64,000 nt of DNA from Physcomitrium patens (Eukaryota > Streptophyta > Bryopsida > Funariales > Funariaceae). The translations under genes and the position numbers were made by a program. This document shows, piece by piece, positions 52,494-64,000 of the stretch. The DNA lies in the NCBI RefSeq assembly GCF_000002425.4, contig NC_037261.1:4428082-4492081 (forward strand), given 5' to 3'. Under the pieces are notes generated by a model. It made no database searches. It saw nothing but the letters and a program-made list of their open reading frames with translations, and had not been told where the DNA came from. Every line of letters starts with the position of its first letter. Positions within the stretch are counted from its first letter, which is position 1.

Positions 52494-54999
52494 AAATATC
52501 AATTTTAATCATAGATAAGTTGATACTTGACTTTGCTTCCAAGTTTCATTGGTTTAAAATAAAGATACCAACCTTTCTTCTTTCTTAATATCTATCTTTG
52601 CATTTTTCTAAAGATCTTTTGTCTATATTTATGTCTCAAATTCTTCCAGCTATTTGAGCATATTCAACATAAAGTTCTAAACTTGTTCAACATAAATGGG
52701 CATGCTTCCTTCTTTGAACTTCATTACTCTTATTAAATAAGCCCTACTTTGCTCATTAATACTTTTCAAAAGATATCTTATAAGTAATTTTTTTCTTATG
52801 ATTATTTCAAATTTTCTTTAACTTGAGCCTTTGTTGTCGATTGTTGGTCATCTTCTTTGGATTGCCAAAGATATCCAACTATATGCCCATTATTTTAAAT
52901 CTCAATAATACTTTCAATTATATTTTGGATTTACATTATGATCCTCAAGTCCATAGCAATTGTCTTGAGGTAAATAGATCAAATATCTTTTCAAATATGT
53001 TTTACTTTGGTGGCAATAAAAAAAAAATGTAGAGTCTTTTAGTCACTATATTATCTTAATGGTGGTAGAATAAAGTATAGATTATAAATCTTTAGTTTTA
53101 ATTCATTAATTTTTTTTAAAATAGAATCATCTTGTATTATTTCAAAGATTGTGGATCCATTATTATGCACTTTTTTGATAAAAAATAGTCCTAGGTATTA
53201 AAATAAGAACTTTCTCAAGAACTTCTACAATCAATTATTATATTTTAATATCAAATCATCTACTCCCAAAACTTGTGATATGATGTACAAATCATAATTT
53301 ATTTTTTTTATAAATTGAATTGTGTAGTAGTTATATAAAGGCATTAATTGTTATTTGAATAACTAAGATAATACATGGATATAATGTTTTTGGATTTTTC
53401 TTTCTAAAATTGACCATTCCAAGAAATTATATCTCTATGAGGATATATAATATCAAGACAAGAAAATTAATAAAAAATATATTATCTTATCCATATATAA
53501 GTTGAAATGGCGTATAGCTAATTGAAGATTTTTATATTATTATGTAAGCCTATAATGTAGAATTTAATTTAATATTCTATATTAATTGATGTAAATAGAT
53601 TATTTTTTAATAATTTCAAAGATTATTCCATTTACTTATTTTACTTAATTATTTTCTCAATGATAGGAATTTATTGAGCAATGATACTTGATCCATAGCT
53701 TATTGAAGTAAGTCATGACTTAAGTATTAATCAAATAAATTTTATTGTTTAATGTAATAAGTTGAAGAATTCCATAACATATCACAACATGGTAGTGGAT
53801 GAATTTTACCACCACTATTGTATTATACATTGTCTTATTTGAAAATGCACCAAGCAACTTGCTCCAGAAGGTGAAGTTAGACTTTACAAGTTTTCAAGAA
53901 ATCCTAATAGTTTTCATCTATATAAAAAGAATGAAATTCGGATTTTGATACAAAAGTGCTTAAAGTCAATTCAAAGTGTTCAAAAACACTCTTTTTAATA
54001 ACCTCAATCATATACAAATTCTAATTGCCTTATTAATTTTATAATTAAGCAATTTCAATTTCACTTTATAAGCCATAGATCCTATTCAATAAACTTTAGC
54101 AAGCTGTAACTCTTAATTTGACTATCCACTTAATGCAAAATTTTGCATAAAAATGTCACTATAAGTCTTCTATATGCTTAGAAAAATTCAGTCCTACCAA
54201 TTTACAAATTATAAGAAAACATCCAAAAAACCGGACTAATATTACTTAGCAACCAATTCAAAAGTTGATGTAGATGTCTCAATAGTAATTTCTCTTTTTT
54301 CAACTATCAACTTCAGCTCAAAATTTGTATGCAGCTTGATCTTCAACTCTTCTAATACCATGCCAAATTTCACCTCGTTTCAATTAATAGATCTTCAAAT
54401 ATTATAAAAATCCTATCCAACCTCAAATTTCCAACTTCCAATATACTTTTGTACCAAAAATCAGATATCTCTCAATTACACCATTAGATTAATACAAAAT
54501 TTTACACACATTTAATACATCTAATTAACTAAAAATAAATAAAATTTTAATTTATAGATGTGATACCAATTACACAAATTAGCCAAGAGTGCAAGTCTCA
54601 ATTGTATTGCATAAATCAAAAGTCACTAATATAAATCCTAACTTTGAAAAATAATTGTAAAGTCATCCTAACTTCTATAAAAACAAGCTTTATGTTTTTG
54701 GAACAAGCTTGAAGTTAGTTCTTCTATTCTAATTGCTGATCTCCAAATTCTCCCATATTTTGCCCTTGGCAACCATTCTAATGGCTAGCGGTCTGATTTT
54801 CACCTTTTTTTATAAACAATCAATCCTTGGATATCAATCTAACCTATTTTAGAAATATTTTATTCCAATCATATATTCAACTTAATCTTAGTATCAATCA
54901 TATTAATTATTTATCTCTTCTATTATATTTTTATCAATTGATGGCCTTTCTAAAGCAGTAAAAGAATTTTTACAACCTAAAAGGTAAAATTATTAACCA
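51511..54999. other. AT-rich non-coding stretch, unresolved
   Basis: No supported gene. It contains a (TA)n microsatellite at about 52,450-52,491. The composition suggests decayed transposons, and parts of 53,800-55,085 may be a minus-strand D-like LTR, but I could not align it reliably. Confidence 0.4.
52450..52491. repeat. (TA)n microsatellite
   Basis: About 20 TA units, slightly interrupted at the left. Confidence 0.9.
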
Positions 55000-55084
55000 A
55001 CCATTAATCTATTAGCTATTAAGTCAAAAAAATAAACTAAGAGGCTTTCATAAAAGCCATATTTAAATGATTTGAATTTTTATT

Positions 55085-55163
55085 GAATCAAGATGATTAG
55101 ATATTAATTAAAATTTTATTTTTTATTATATTTTCATCATATAGTCATGTTACAATACAACAC
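55085..55163 (-). repeat. LTR-end remnant resembling family A
   Basis: GATATTAATTAAAATTTTAT ... CATGTTACAATACAACA parallels the A LTR end GAATATTAATAAAATTCCCC ... CGTGTTACAACACGACA on the plus strand, with C changed to T throughout. It should be the 5' end of an old minus-strand LTR of A or of D. Confidence 0.65.
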
Positions 55164-55599
55164 CACCTTAGATGTGAGGTCTTTCATTGCAAGACCTTTA
55201 TTCTACTTTGTAATATTTTCCAATTCTAATAATAAATATATATAGCCAATGTACTTGTTTGCTATATGAATTAGTCTTATAAAATCAATATTCTATTTTT
55301 AAAATATTTATAATACTAAGTTTGAGTAAAGCAATATTTTAAAGTGATGAAGAAGCTTCTTCTATTTCTAGCAAGTATTGTAATAGATTGTATAGTATTA
55401 TGTATCTTGAACCATTATCAGCTATCAATAAATTATTTAATAAATCTTTTGAATTATTAATACTTCTACAGGATGTCTTTATTTAAAATTTGAATAGAAT
55501 GATTTAAGCACAATAGTTGCTTCTTTGAGATGCTTATATAGTCAAAGAATATTAAAAAATTTAAGAAAATATAAATTTCTATTTATAAGAATATATAAT

Positions 55600-56680
55600 A
55601 AAGCCGCATGGATAAATTTGTTCTTCTAAGACATTAAAAAATCCCTCAATGGTCGATCTGTGAACATGTAGTATTGGACTTAGTCTATCTAATGCATTTT
55701 AAATATAAAAAGATTGGCTTGTTCTTTGAAAGTGAAGAAAAAGTAGAAGTCTATCATATTCATATGAATAGATATTTTAAAAAAAGCATCCAAAATGCAT
55801 GAGAATAATTCTTCTTTGTTGTGGATTTTTTTTAAATAATATTTTACTTTGAATATAAATTCTTTGAGTAATAGGAGCCAATACACCAACCTTGGGAATC
55901 AATCTGATTTAGTTACTATGTACTTTAAGGCCTTATGGTCTATATGAAATGTAAATATATTTTCTAGTAGGTAGTGTCTAAATTTTTGGATTATATAGAT
56001 TATTTCTAAATATCCTTTTTTAATTGTTGAATAATTTTTTTTGTAACAATGAATTGTCAAAATATATAGTACATTAGATGATCTTGATTCTTATTATCTA
56101 AATAAGAAAAGAATACTTCTATTACTATATTTAATATCTATATATATATAGAATTTAGAGTCTAAATATAGTACTTATAGAATTAGTACTAATATTGGTT
56201 TTTATTTGAGAGAATCAAAAGTTTCTTAATACACTATAGACCATACAAATTTTACATTCTTTTGTAGTAGTCAAGTTAAAAGATGAAACAAAGCTGCATA
56301 TTTATCTATAAATTGCACATAATAGCTAGTACAATCAAAAAAGCTACAAAGCTATTTGATTGTTGTTGATATAAGTATTGATGTAATTGCCTTTACCTTA
56401 TTTTATTGAACCATAATTCCAACTTGGTTGACAATATATCTCAAAAAGAATTTTTATGTTAAAGCAAATAAGTATTTGGTAGGATTAACAAAAAAATTTG
56501 CAACTCTATATATAAAAATAGCTTTAAGAAGTATCATTGTGTATTCTTAGATAGAGTTGTAGGCACACATATTGTCAAAGTAGAATGCCAAAATCTTCCA
56601 AAGGACTATGAATGCCATAAACATTTACTACTAAAAGGTTCTTTGTGCATTCTATGATTCAAATGGCAAAACAATATGAA
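55600..56680 (-). pseudogene. Element E: decayed Ty3/gypsy RT-RNase H
   Basis: The minus strand at about 56,200-56,350 reads DKYAALFHLLT*LLQKNVKF and VWS, the RT-RNase H junction of Ty3/gypsy elements (pLT.LLkK..fvW). At about 55,900-56,000 it reads QKFRHYLLENIFTFHIDHKA, an RNase H core of the kind QKFRHYLL.N.F.F..DH.AL. At 55,800-55,890 it reads YWLLLLKEFIFKVKY, the RNase H end. The sequence belongs to neither A nor B, which have different residues there. It may belong to the C lineage, whose own RNase H is missing from the window. Stops are frequent. Confidence 0.75.
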
Positions 56681-56719
56681 TGTACATATTACCATCAATA
56701 ATAAATGTGGTTTTTTTTC

Positions 56720-57790
56720 ATCTTTGAACCAAGGTCATAATCAAAACCAAGGCACAAAACCACATACCTAAAAAAAAATTAAAGTTCTATTATTGATTAA
56801 AGAATAAGATCAAAAAAGAATTTTGGAGGATTTTTTAAAAAGTTAGATTTAAAGTGATGTGGATTAATTTTAAATTTTTGAGAGTTTTTTAAAATTAAAG
56901 AAGATTTTAACGCATTTGATGTTCAAAAAATAAAAGAAATTTTAAATATTAAAAATATATGTCAATATTATAAAAAATAAAAAAGTAAAAATTTATGAAG
57001 TTATAAATTTATTTGTTCATAAATTATTTTAAAATTTTAAAATCAATCGATTATTTAGATTAAATATTTATTGGAATTTTATTTAAATTTTATTAGATTA
57101 GAATCTTAAATATTTAATTTCTAAAAATATTCATATTTTTATCTTAATTTTTGTTTATATATATATATATTAATTTTTAACTATTTTATCAATTTTAAAA
57201 GAAAGTAAATTATTTAATAAAGAATTTTTTATTAAAAGATCAACTTGAAGGTTGAAAAAAGATGACAATTGACACCCTAACAAACTATAAGAATTTTTTT
57301 TCAATTGATAAGTTCAATTTTTATCAAAATTCTTGCATTTATTTTTGATTAATATATTTTTAATTAATACCTATTTTGAAGTTTTAAAGAAGATCAATGG
57401 TTTAATCAATAGTTATTGAGGTCTTAAAAATATTGTATGAATTAATTAAGTTTGATTAGAATTTATTTAAAATTTGTTTAGAATTTTATCACAATTTATA
57501 GAATTTTATTAGGATTTGGTTAGAATTTTTTTAATATTTTTTTTAGATTATTTATCATTTCTTTAAGATTTTTTTATAATTCTTTTGGAATTTTCTTAAG
57601 ACTTCTTTTGGATGTGATTGAGGTTTTAACTAAGATTATTAAGATTCAATTGGAATTAGTTTAAGACTCTATTCAAATTGTTAGAAACTTTTTTTGTTGT
57701 AATTTGTAGTTTATCTTCAACAACCAACTACATGGTACAGTCAAGACCATGGCAAGCAACTCAAGCTAAATAGACATGGACATTGACTTG
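56720..57790 (+). repeat. D repeat, copy c (partial)
   Basis: It shares GCACAAAACCACATACC near 56,750 with D copy a (reverse complement), GATCAATGGTTTAATCAATA near 57,390 with copy b, a TTAGGATTT-rich tract at 57,480-57,560, and CTTCAACAACCAACTACATG near 57,715, the LTR-end-like block. It has the same orientation as copy b. Confidence 0.6.
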
Positions 57791-58020
57791 ATTTTATTGT
57801 AAGAGACCAATAAAACCTTGTGTTCTAGTTTTGTGAACTTATAAGAGATGTTGGGATGAAAACAACTTGAGAGGTGTCAAAATGTAACAACCCTTGAAAG
57901 AAAATTTTCTTGGGAAAGAAAATTGAAAATTAATTTAAGATTAAATTAATGATTAGGATTAATCAAAAATGGGTTAAAACGTAGTACCCATACAATTTAA
58001 CATAATCCTCATTTTCATGC
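57791..58020. other. Boundary between decayed repeats and the balanced-composition segment
   Basis: Contains TGTAACAACCC at 57,884, which resembles the start of some chromovirus LTRs, but nothing downstream confirms it. No ORF. Confidence 0.35.
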
Positions 58021-59150
58021 AAATATTGTGTTTAGCAGATTTCTATCTGTCCAATTAGTCTTGATTTGGTGTTTCTATAGGAAGGTCCAAGGATTGAAGT
58101 ACTTGCAATTTAGATGTTGGTCTGAGCTAGGACAAACTCAGCCATTCGTGAATGTGTGCAGTCCTCTCAAGGACATCCCTAGACATTGTGTTGGATCATG
58201 TCATTCTATTCTTGATTGTGTGAAGTGTTGTTTAATGCCCAATTCTTATTAACACGGACAAGAGAAGAATTGCATATGCACATCAGGAGAAGTTGATGTT
58301 CCCAATTGAGCAGGCTGAACAAGGGATCTGAAGTTGGGACAAGCCAATGCGTTAAGTGGCTTATTGCAAAAGATGCATTTGGTTGGCTTTTTTTAGCACT
58401 GGCTTGCGTAATGTTTCTCCCCACAGTTGTGGCACCTAACATGGGGCTACCCCGTCATTGTTGTAGCGCCTAGGAGCCAGATCTTGCAAATGCTGTTTGT
58501 AGCGAGTAGGTGGCCAGTCGTAACGGAGTCTTGTATTGTGTGGACAGGTGCGTGGTGGTGCTCCTCCCGAAGTGCGTTGAAGTGATCAATTCCAAGGCTC
58601 CGAATTTGAGCAAGAGTTGTGGCGTCGACAGTAACGCGCAAGCAGAAAAAAAAAGGAGAAGAAAATGAGCAAAAGTGTGCGTTCTGATAAGAATCTTGAG
58701 CTTGCGGTAGATACTGGGGGGATATGGTGAATGGATTTCCCTGAAAAAGCGAGAGAGGGAGGCATGGAGCTCGGCATCTGCATGGAGCTCTGCAGACAAA
58801 CACAACGGAACGGCGAGATCCGCCGAACGGTGCAAAACTATCAGCAGCTTGTCCAATGCAGCCCATTCAAAACGGAATCTTCAGGCAGAGTTATGGCCTC
58901 AATTGTGGAAAAGATGCATCCCGAGTCGGACCGAGGAAGAGACCGAGACTTAAGACGCTGCAGGCCACCGGCAAATCATGGGAAACGGTGAATTTAATGA
59001 ATGTTTTTTCCCGAAATTTCTTGTGGTTCCTGGGACTAACTTTCTAGTCCAGGAGTGGCGCGGAGTCGCGTGAGACTGTCTAGATCCAGTAATGTTGGTG
59101 GGAATTTGTTGTATCTGATACCCTGGTGCGTATCGAGAATTATTATATAA

Positions 59151-59471
59151 TTATTTCCGGCGGCGATTGGTGCACTGGAACTCCCTGAGCCCTTTGTCTT
59201 TGCCCGTGAGGTAACTTGAACCGATTCCATCAATTGTTTGCGTGTTCGTAAACCCTTCCTGCTGAATGCTGTAGCGTCGTTCCTGGCAACTGATAGCTGT
59301 CTTCAGGACATGTAATAACAACTCTGAGGATGTCTCCGACAGCCAGGCAATCAATACATTCCCCTGAAAAGTTGAAAGCATCAAACTCATAAAGATTTCG
59401 AGGTCATTCCCGTTCAAGGCCAACTGCAGTGCATCATCGAGTTTGGAATTTATGTCATTATCAGACGCCAT
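59151..59471 (-). CDS. Hypothetical ORF, 106 aa
   Basis: From ATG 59,471: MASDNDINSKLDDALQLALN, helical and leucine-rich (WLSETSSELLLHVLKTAISC), ending in a basic stretch. Composition is protein-like and there is no similarity to the retroelements of the window. It may be an exon of a longer minus-strand gene together with 59,511-59,693. I do not recognise it. Confidence 0.28.
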   Translation of the reverse strand: MASDNDINSKLDDALQLALNGNDLEIFMSLMLSTFQGNVLIAWLSETSSELLLHVLKTAISCQERRYSIQQEGFTNTQTIDGIGSSYLTGKDKGLREFQCTNRRRK

Positions 59472-59510
59472 TTAAAAGCGCTCAGAAAATTCAAGCCAAG
59501 CTCTACGAGG

Positions 59511-59693
59511 TTAACGTGGCCATTGCCAGTGATCCTGATACGATGTAAGCTCTGAAACGTTAAGCCCCTCAGATGTCCTGCCTGGAAAAGGACTGCCAGA
59601 ATGTATGATAACGGTACCTTTGTTGTCTTTCACCCTCGCTGCTGTGAATTTCCAATGACCATCTGGTGCACCTGATGACGATGATTTCACCAA
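59511..59693 (-). CDS. Hypothetical exon, about 60 aa
   Basis: Frame reading SSSSGAPDGHWKFTAARVKD and GTVIIHSGSPFPGRTSEGLN, with charged and Gly/Ser residues typical of real protein. The frame is 37 nt upstream of the 59,471 ORF on the same strand. Unrecognised. Confidence 0.25.
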   Translation of the reverse strand: MVKSSSSGAPDGHWKFTAARVKDNKGTVIIHSGSPFPGRTSEGLNVSELTSYQDHWQWPR

Positions 59694-60013
59694 AACTCTA
59701 CCAGCTCATCCGCACCAGAAACGCACAACTGGTCTTAGACCACAATGCAATCTGCACGATTTTCGGGACTCTATTCTATTGATCAGGTTGAGACTCTTTG
59801 CATGCGGAGGGCCCATGGCCATGGAACTTACTCATCACTCGGTGATAAAAGCATTCAACACCGGCCACCGCATGGCGTCCCCGTCAGCCAGCTTCTAGCA
59901 GCTTGTAATGCACCCAACGCACCTCAGGAACACAACATTTCGGGTGTCAGGCACCCACCTGTCTCTTCGGTTTTCCTACGCGGTCGCCATCTCCGAGTTT
60001 AGATTCCGAGAAT

Positions 60014-60561
60014 CTAGATGAATAGTTTGTTTGGTGGTGGTGGTGGTCTGGTTTTGTTTATAGTATTATCAGGCATGTCTCGGAACTTCAAGGGTAGAAT
60101 CTCAAGGTGTTTGCAAAGCAAATCTGTTATTCGTTCATTGCATAACAAACTAAAACCGTAAGGAGGAACACTGGTAAACTCAGGCTTTGAACAGTGCAAA
60201 TAATATCGATGCAATGATCTGAATCTGCAGCAGCAGAAGCAGCAGCAGAGTGAGAGAGGTCCTCTCCCTGACGCCATGACCAGTAGAAAAAAACGATGCG
60301 GTACAATGTTGCTCATCTGGGTAGTGATGGCAGTGCAGTTGGGCCATGAAGCCGTTTGAAGCTTGTTCTCAGACACTGCTTGCAAGTTGCAGGCACCCAC
60401 TTTTTGTTTAAGCATTTCACAGCATGTGCCGCTCTCTCTGTCCAGGTTTGCCTCGCCTTCTGTGCGAATAAATCAACAGGATCCAACAACACAATGAAGG
60501 TATTGCCATCACGGCGCATTGCACACGTTGTGTCCATATTTTCCACCGACCTGGCCTTCAT
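60014..60561 (-). CDS. Hypothetical minus-strand exons
   Basis: Two candidate coding pieces. From 60,561: MKARSVENMDTTCAMRRDGN, then FIVLLDPVDLFAQKARQTWT up to CLNKK, followed by GTGGGT, a possible splice donor. At about 60,014-60,190 in another frame: NERITDLLCKHLEILPLKFR, DMPDN and a PPPPP tract. An intron between them would link the two, but I cannot confirm the acceptor. No family recognised. Confidence 0.28.
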
Positions 60562-60660
60562 AAACTCCCTTCACCACCTTCTTCAAAGCCTTGTGTTAGT
60601 TCGTAGGCCCAGAACAAAGTAACAGTGACAGATGTAACATCACAAAGTAACTGTAAAAAT

Positions 60661-61508
60661 TATCAAATGAGAGGCAGGTTTCAATTCTGTTCACTCCAAA
60701 CAAATTAAGCTTTTGTTGTAGCAGTAGTTAATAAATTTTGTTAAATATAATTTCTAATAATTTTTTATTTGCACCCCTTTATTTGACTGCATTGATCTTG
60801 AGATTTGATTCTTTTTATAAGTATTATTCCACTTTTTTTTTCTTCCTTTATCATTCTTAGATATGGCGATTTATAATTTGTTACCAATATTTTAAAATAT
60901 TATATTTCCACATCAATTTAGGGATTTATTTATTTTTATTTATTTATTTTTGATACCAAACACTACTCACACATATGTTCTTTAATATAGATTAGCACGT
61001 TTAATTGCATTTACAAATCTCAATGAATAGTTGACATAAATAAGTAAATAAACATAATTCCGACACTTTAGACAGTAGTCACAATTTTTGTTTGTTTATT
61101 GCCTTTTTCTTGTAGAAGTACAACATTTCAAAATGACAAAGATCTCAGAAATGCAATTTGATTTTGGTTGCCTCTGTGATAAAATTTGAATTTTTTTAGG
61201 ACATTACTTTACAAAATATAGAAAATGTATTTTTTGTCTTATTTAAAATTTAAATTAAATAAAAAAGGCCTTCAAGTTATCTTATAATACATTTCTACAT
61301 ACAAGTGTTTATCATTCATGTATTTATTTTAAATGTTCTTATTCTTATTCCTACATACTCATACAATGGTGGTGAATACCTCAATATCTTTTCCTTATTT
61401 CATAGGTAGGGGTATGTGAGACTTATTTCATGATAAGTGGCACACCCTCGTCATTAAGTGTCACAAAAACCTCCCAACTCAATTGAGGGAGGGAACATAG
61501 AGGAACCA
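60661..61508. other. Non-coding AT-rich stretch
   Basis: No ORF, element end or RNA gene visible. Short ATTT repeats near 60,925-60,955. Confidence 0.5.
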
Positions 61509-61529
61509 GGGGGGGGGGGGGGGGGGGGG
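61509..61529 (+). repeat. G21 homopolymer
   Basis: Twenty-one consecutive G in an otherwise ordinary context, followed by CAGGGAGG. It can form G-quadruplexes and is also prone to sequencing error in length. Confidence 0.9.
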
Positions 61530-62700
61530 CAGGGAGGTTGGGAACTCAGAACTTGCACTGATCCACATTCATATGGGTTCTGAAGTTTGTTCAGGGGCTG
61601 CCTCTCCATCCCAATTTTCCTATACCAATTTTTAACCATCACTCTTGCTTCAAAGTTTTATTATAATTATTATTATTATTTGCCATATGCAACAACATTC
61701 AATGTACATGATACTTTTGTTTCCAAGATTTTTTTTTGCAACTCACAATTTTTCTCAAACACAGATATTTTATAAACAAGGATTCATTATTGGTTATTTT
61801 CTTTGTACAAAATACATTTCTCAGAAATCCGATCAGCGGTTGAGGTTGAATCCAAGCGGCAGCTGCGATCCGACGGCCCACAATGGTGGCACACTCCCTG
61901 TACCAACACAAATAGGAAGTGCGTCAAAGCTGTTCTACTTGATTGCATGCTGAAAATGAAAGAAATGGAAGAAGAAACTAGGGTTTTGAGGTCAGAGGTT
62001 ATGGGTTATCTATTTAATCCCAGTTCTCATCACAGTACAAGTGGAGCAAAACTAAGACATGGGTGATGACCCTAATGAATGGGCTAATGTAGCTGACACA
62101 ATCTGTCCCAGAACTCTTGTTCTGACCTCATCAAATGTCAAAACCAAGTTTTCATGGTTCCATTGCATTATCCATTTTTTTTTTTTTTCAGCCAGTTCAC
62201 CTTCACTTGTATATAAAACAATCTTCTTGTTCTCTACAGATCATCTTGTCTTGGTGGTCTAGTTTGTGATGAGACAGTTCTGTCTAGAACCCACCCCCTC
62301 CTCATGCAATGACGTGGCTGAAGCTAAGGCCCCATGGGGTCCACTGCTGACAGGATGTATACTGGGTTTTTGCAATTAGTCTCTTTTGTAATTTTGGTGG
62401 GATGCATGTGAAAGTGTTCAAAATGTGGCCATGCCAACAACTTAGCCAACAATCAAAGAGTTGTAAGTAGGTGATTGTAAACACTTTCAACTCTCACTTT
62501 AATTCATGTTTCATATATGTGGACTATGTGAAACTTAATTTTTCTTGTAGAAAAGTGTACACTTTCCTGTGACCAACTCTTGTGCTTGGCCCAAAATCAA
62601 TGTCTTTTAAATAAAAATGAAAAGATGATTACTTAATATAAGATCAAAAAAGTTAAACATTCATGTGTATATGTGTGAACAAACCAACACACACATGCAC
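61530..62700. other. Non-coding segment with a telo-box-like motif
   Basis: The plus strand near 61,976-61,990 reads AACTAGGGTTTTGAGG, containing the complement of AAACCCTA, a motif common near plant transcription starts. Two overlapping plus-strand ORFs (61,645-61,953 and 61,803-62,066) are short and unrecognised. A (TTA)n tract lies near 61,660-61,680. No gene is supported. Confidence 0.35.
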
Positions 62701-62707
62701 ACATAAA

Positions 62708-62710
62708 TAA

Positions 62711-62748
<38 letters not shown>

Positions 62749-62750
62749 CC
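62708..62750. repeat. (AT)n/(AC)n microsatellite
   Basis: AT repeats followed by ACAC repeats, preceding the SINE-like segment. Confidence 0.85.
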
Positions 62751-62880
62751 AGGTGTTATGATGCAATGATCATAATGCCATATTGTTGTTTTCTTTAGTT
62801 CGAATCCTCAAGGTGATGGGAATGGCAAAAGATATAGTTTAAAGGGCAGATAGAACCTATCCAAGATTACTATTTAATGT
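62751..62880 (+). repeat. Possible tRNA-derived SINE
   Basis: An A-box-like TGATGCAATGAT (62,759-62,770) and a B-box GTTCGAATCC (62,798-62,807) lie about 40 nt apart, as in tRNA genes and SINE heads. There is no cloverleaf with paired acceptor stems, so it is not a tRNA gene. The end of the element is not visible. Confidence 0.4.
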
Positions 62881-63035
62881 TTTTTGAACTTTTGTGCTTT
62901 TCTGCCTTCTGCTATAGATCTGGAGGAGGGCCATGTGCTTGGATGCCTCAAGAGGGATGACAATTTTGTTGAGCACAGAGGATTATTTCAGGAGGGAACA
63001 TGTCATGACTTTCAACATGAAATTTGAATGTTACA

Positions 63036-63101
63036 AGTTGCAAACTCATATTAATTAAGAATGCCTTTAGTTGCAAACTCAAATTAATTAAGAATGCCTT
63101 T
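63036..63101 (+). repeat. 33-bp tandem duplication
   Basis: Two adjacent copies of AGTTGCAAACTCATATTAAT...CCTTT (63,036-63,068 and 63,069-63,101) with one mismatch. Confidence 0.92.
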
Positions 63102-63760
63102 AGCAGGAAAAGAGCTTACTTTAGAAAAGTATTTTAAAAAGCGTACGATGGAAAATGCAATGTTACAACTTGAATTTGCCCTTCATACCATTGTATGTGA
63201 AGATGATGGTTCATAGCAAAGAGCTGTGATGAATATAATTTTAAGATACAATTGGAAATGTAAATATAGCACCCAAGGCAAGGATGCATCCCATTTCTTC
63301 ATCTGCTTTTGTTTATGTTTTTTCATCTGTTTGAAATTTCCTTGGTATTGTTTGCCTAAATTTCAATTGGGGTATTTTCTAGAATTGGTAATCAATTCTT
63401 CTCAAATCAATTGAAAAATAAAATTTTATCACTGAAAGAGAACATATTCATTGTCACATATAGATTCCTGGAAAACCACATACATGTAACAAGAATGGTA
63501 ACAAGTTTAGAATCATTTAAGATTGAAGATGTGAGTTGGGAAAAAGTCACTTGCCCTTATGTCCATTGGACTTGAGTAGGTCACCCTCACTGCAAATGTG
63601 AAAATACAGTAGCATTGTGTTTTGGAAATACTATGTGCAAACCAAGTCTGTGGCAAAACATTAACCTCAATATGTCATTTCATATCTATTTATTTTTGCA
63701 AAATACTACAAACTCATTTTTGTGCTAACTTGTACATAATTTCAAAATATCAAATTAATG

Positions 63761-63802
<42 letters not shown>

Positions 63803-64000
63803 TTTTAAGATTTGAATGTAGATTGCTTATTTTATTTGATTTATTTTGTCTTCTGCTCTCTTCATACATTGTAAAATGTTACTTTGTTTAACATTTTTAT
63901 CTGTAGAAAGTCTGATTTTAATTTGAGCTAAATCATTGTTCATGCTCATTATATGCATTAAAATTACCTAGCAATAAAAACATAGCACTTTTTGAGCATA
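63102..64000. other. Non-coding end of window, with a (TA)n microsatellite
   Basis: No gene seen. A TA repeat of about 17 units lies at 63,764-63,798. Confidence 0.5.

Larger units (their letters stand above)
58021..60660. other. Gene-like, low-repeat segment without a recognised product
   Basis: The GC content rises and ORFs appear on both strands. Candidates on the minus strand are listed separately. On the plus strand, 58,731-58,991 reads MDFPEKAREGGMELGICMEL and an overlapping frame has GPRKRPRLKTLQ, a nuclear-signal-like basic cluster. Neither strand gives one consistent exon chain, and I recognise no domain. It could be a host gene with introns, its promoter region, or an eroded gene copy. 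Confidence 0.35.

Noticed and set aside
57884-57894. TGTAACAACCC as the start of another chromovirus LTR
   Set aside because: No LTR end, TSD, primer site or second copy is visible in the following 1 kb.
61587-62066. Overlapping plus-strand ORFs as a small gene
   Set aside because: Three short frames overlap, none has a recognised domain, and the composition is that of flanking non-coding DNA.
62798-62807. GTTCGAATCC as part of a functional tRNA gene
   Set aside because: No acceptor or anticodon stem pairs around it; kept only as a possible SINE.

Overview
This is nuclear DNA of a land plant with a large, retrotransposon-rich genome. The evidence is a chromodomain Ty3/gypsy element, a Tat/Athila-like element with a tRNA-Asp-type primer site, a second family primed by plant tRNA-Trp, long stretches decayed by C-to-T change, and no operons or compact genes. 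A gymnosperm, fern or other early-branching plant is my guess; the window does not prove it. No host gene could be named with confidence.

Positions 1-46,620 are one nested stack of LTR retrotransposons. The order is readable from target-site duplications (TSDs) and from reading frames that resume on the far side of each insertion. The oldest layer is B0, a heavily decayed chromovirus on the minus strand (1-2,510 plus 44,857-46,620). Its gag was entered by C, a Tat/Athila-like element on the minus strand (2,511-44,856; 699-bp LTRs; TSD GCAAC). C was entered by several members of family A. A1 (5,708-14,882) and fragment A2 are on the minus strand; A3 (16,413-41,274) is on the plus strand. C has lost its RT, RNase H and most of its integrase between the outer A ends. 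A3 was entered in its protease by B1, a second chromovirus (20,791-36,423; 553-bp LTRs; TSD AAACC). B1 was entered in its RT by A4 (23,807-33,060; TSD ACGC). A solo A LTR (A5, 16,941-18,210; TSD CCGA) sits head-on inside the A3 5' LTR. The chain B0, C, A3, B1, A4 is five levels deep.

Family A is the most unusual content. It has a tRNA-Trp primer site, 4-bp TSDs, LTRs of about 1.2-1.4 kb with terminal TGTCGT/ACGACA, a protease with DHG at the active site, an RT with FLDD, and an integrase that from memory resembles a fungal Ty3/gypsy group more than the usual plant lineages. Its coding plan is the same in all copies that can be compared: gag, protease in the same frame behind a TGA, then RT-RNase H-integrase in the -1 frame, ending at a TAG followed by an in-frame acidic tail. 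Two 5' LTRs carry extra truncated LTR starts in head-to-tail order.

Positions 46,620-57,900 are very AT-rich. They hold a solo B LTR, an inverted pair and a third copy of an older LTR-like repeat (D) with telomere-like TTTAGGA arrays, and fossils of another Ty3/gypsy pol (E). From about 57,900 the base composition becomes more balanced. Positions 58,000-60,660 look gene-like but I cannot name a product. The last 3.4 kb is non-coding, with a G21 tract, microsatellites, a possible tRNA-derived SINE and a 33-bp tandem duplication.
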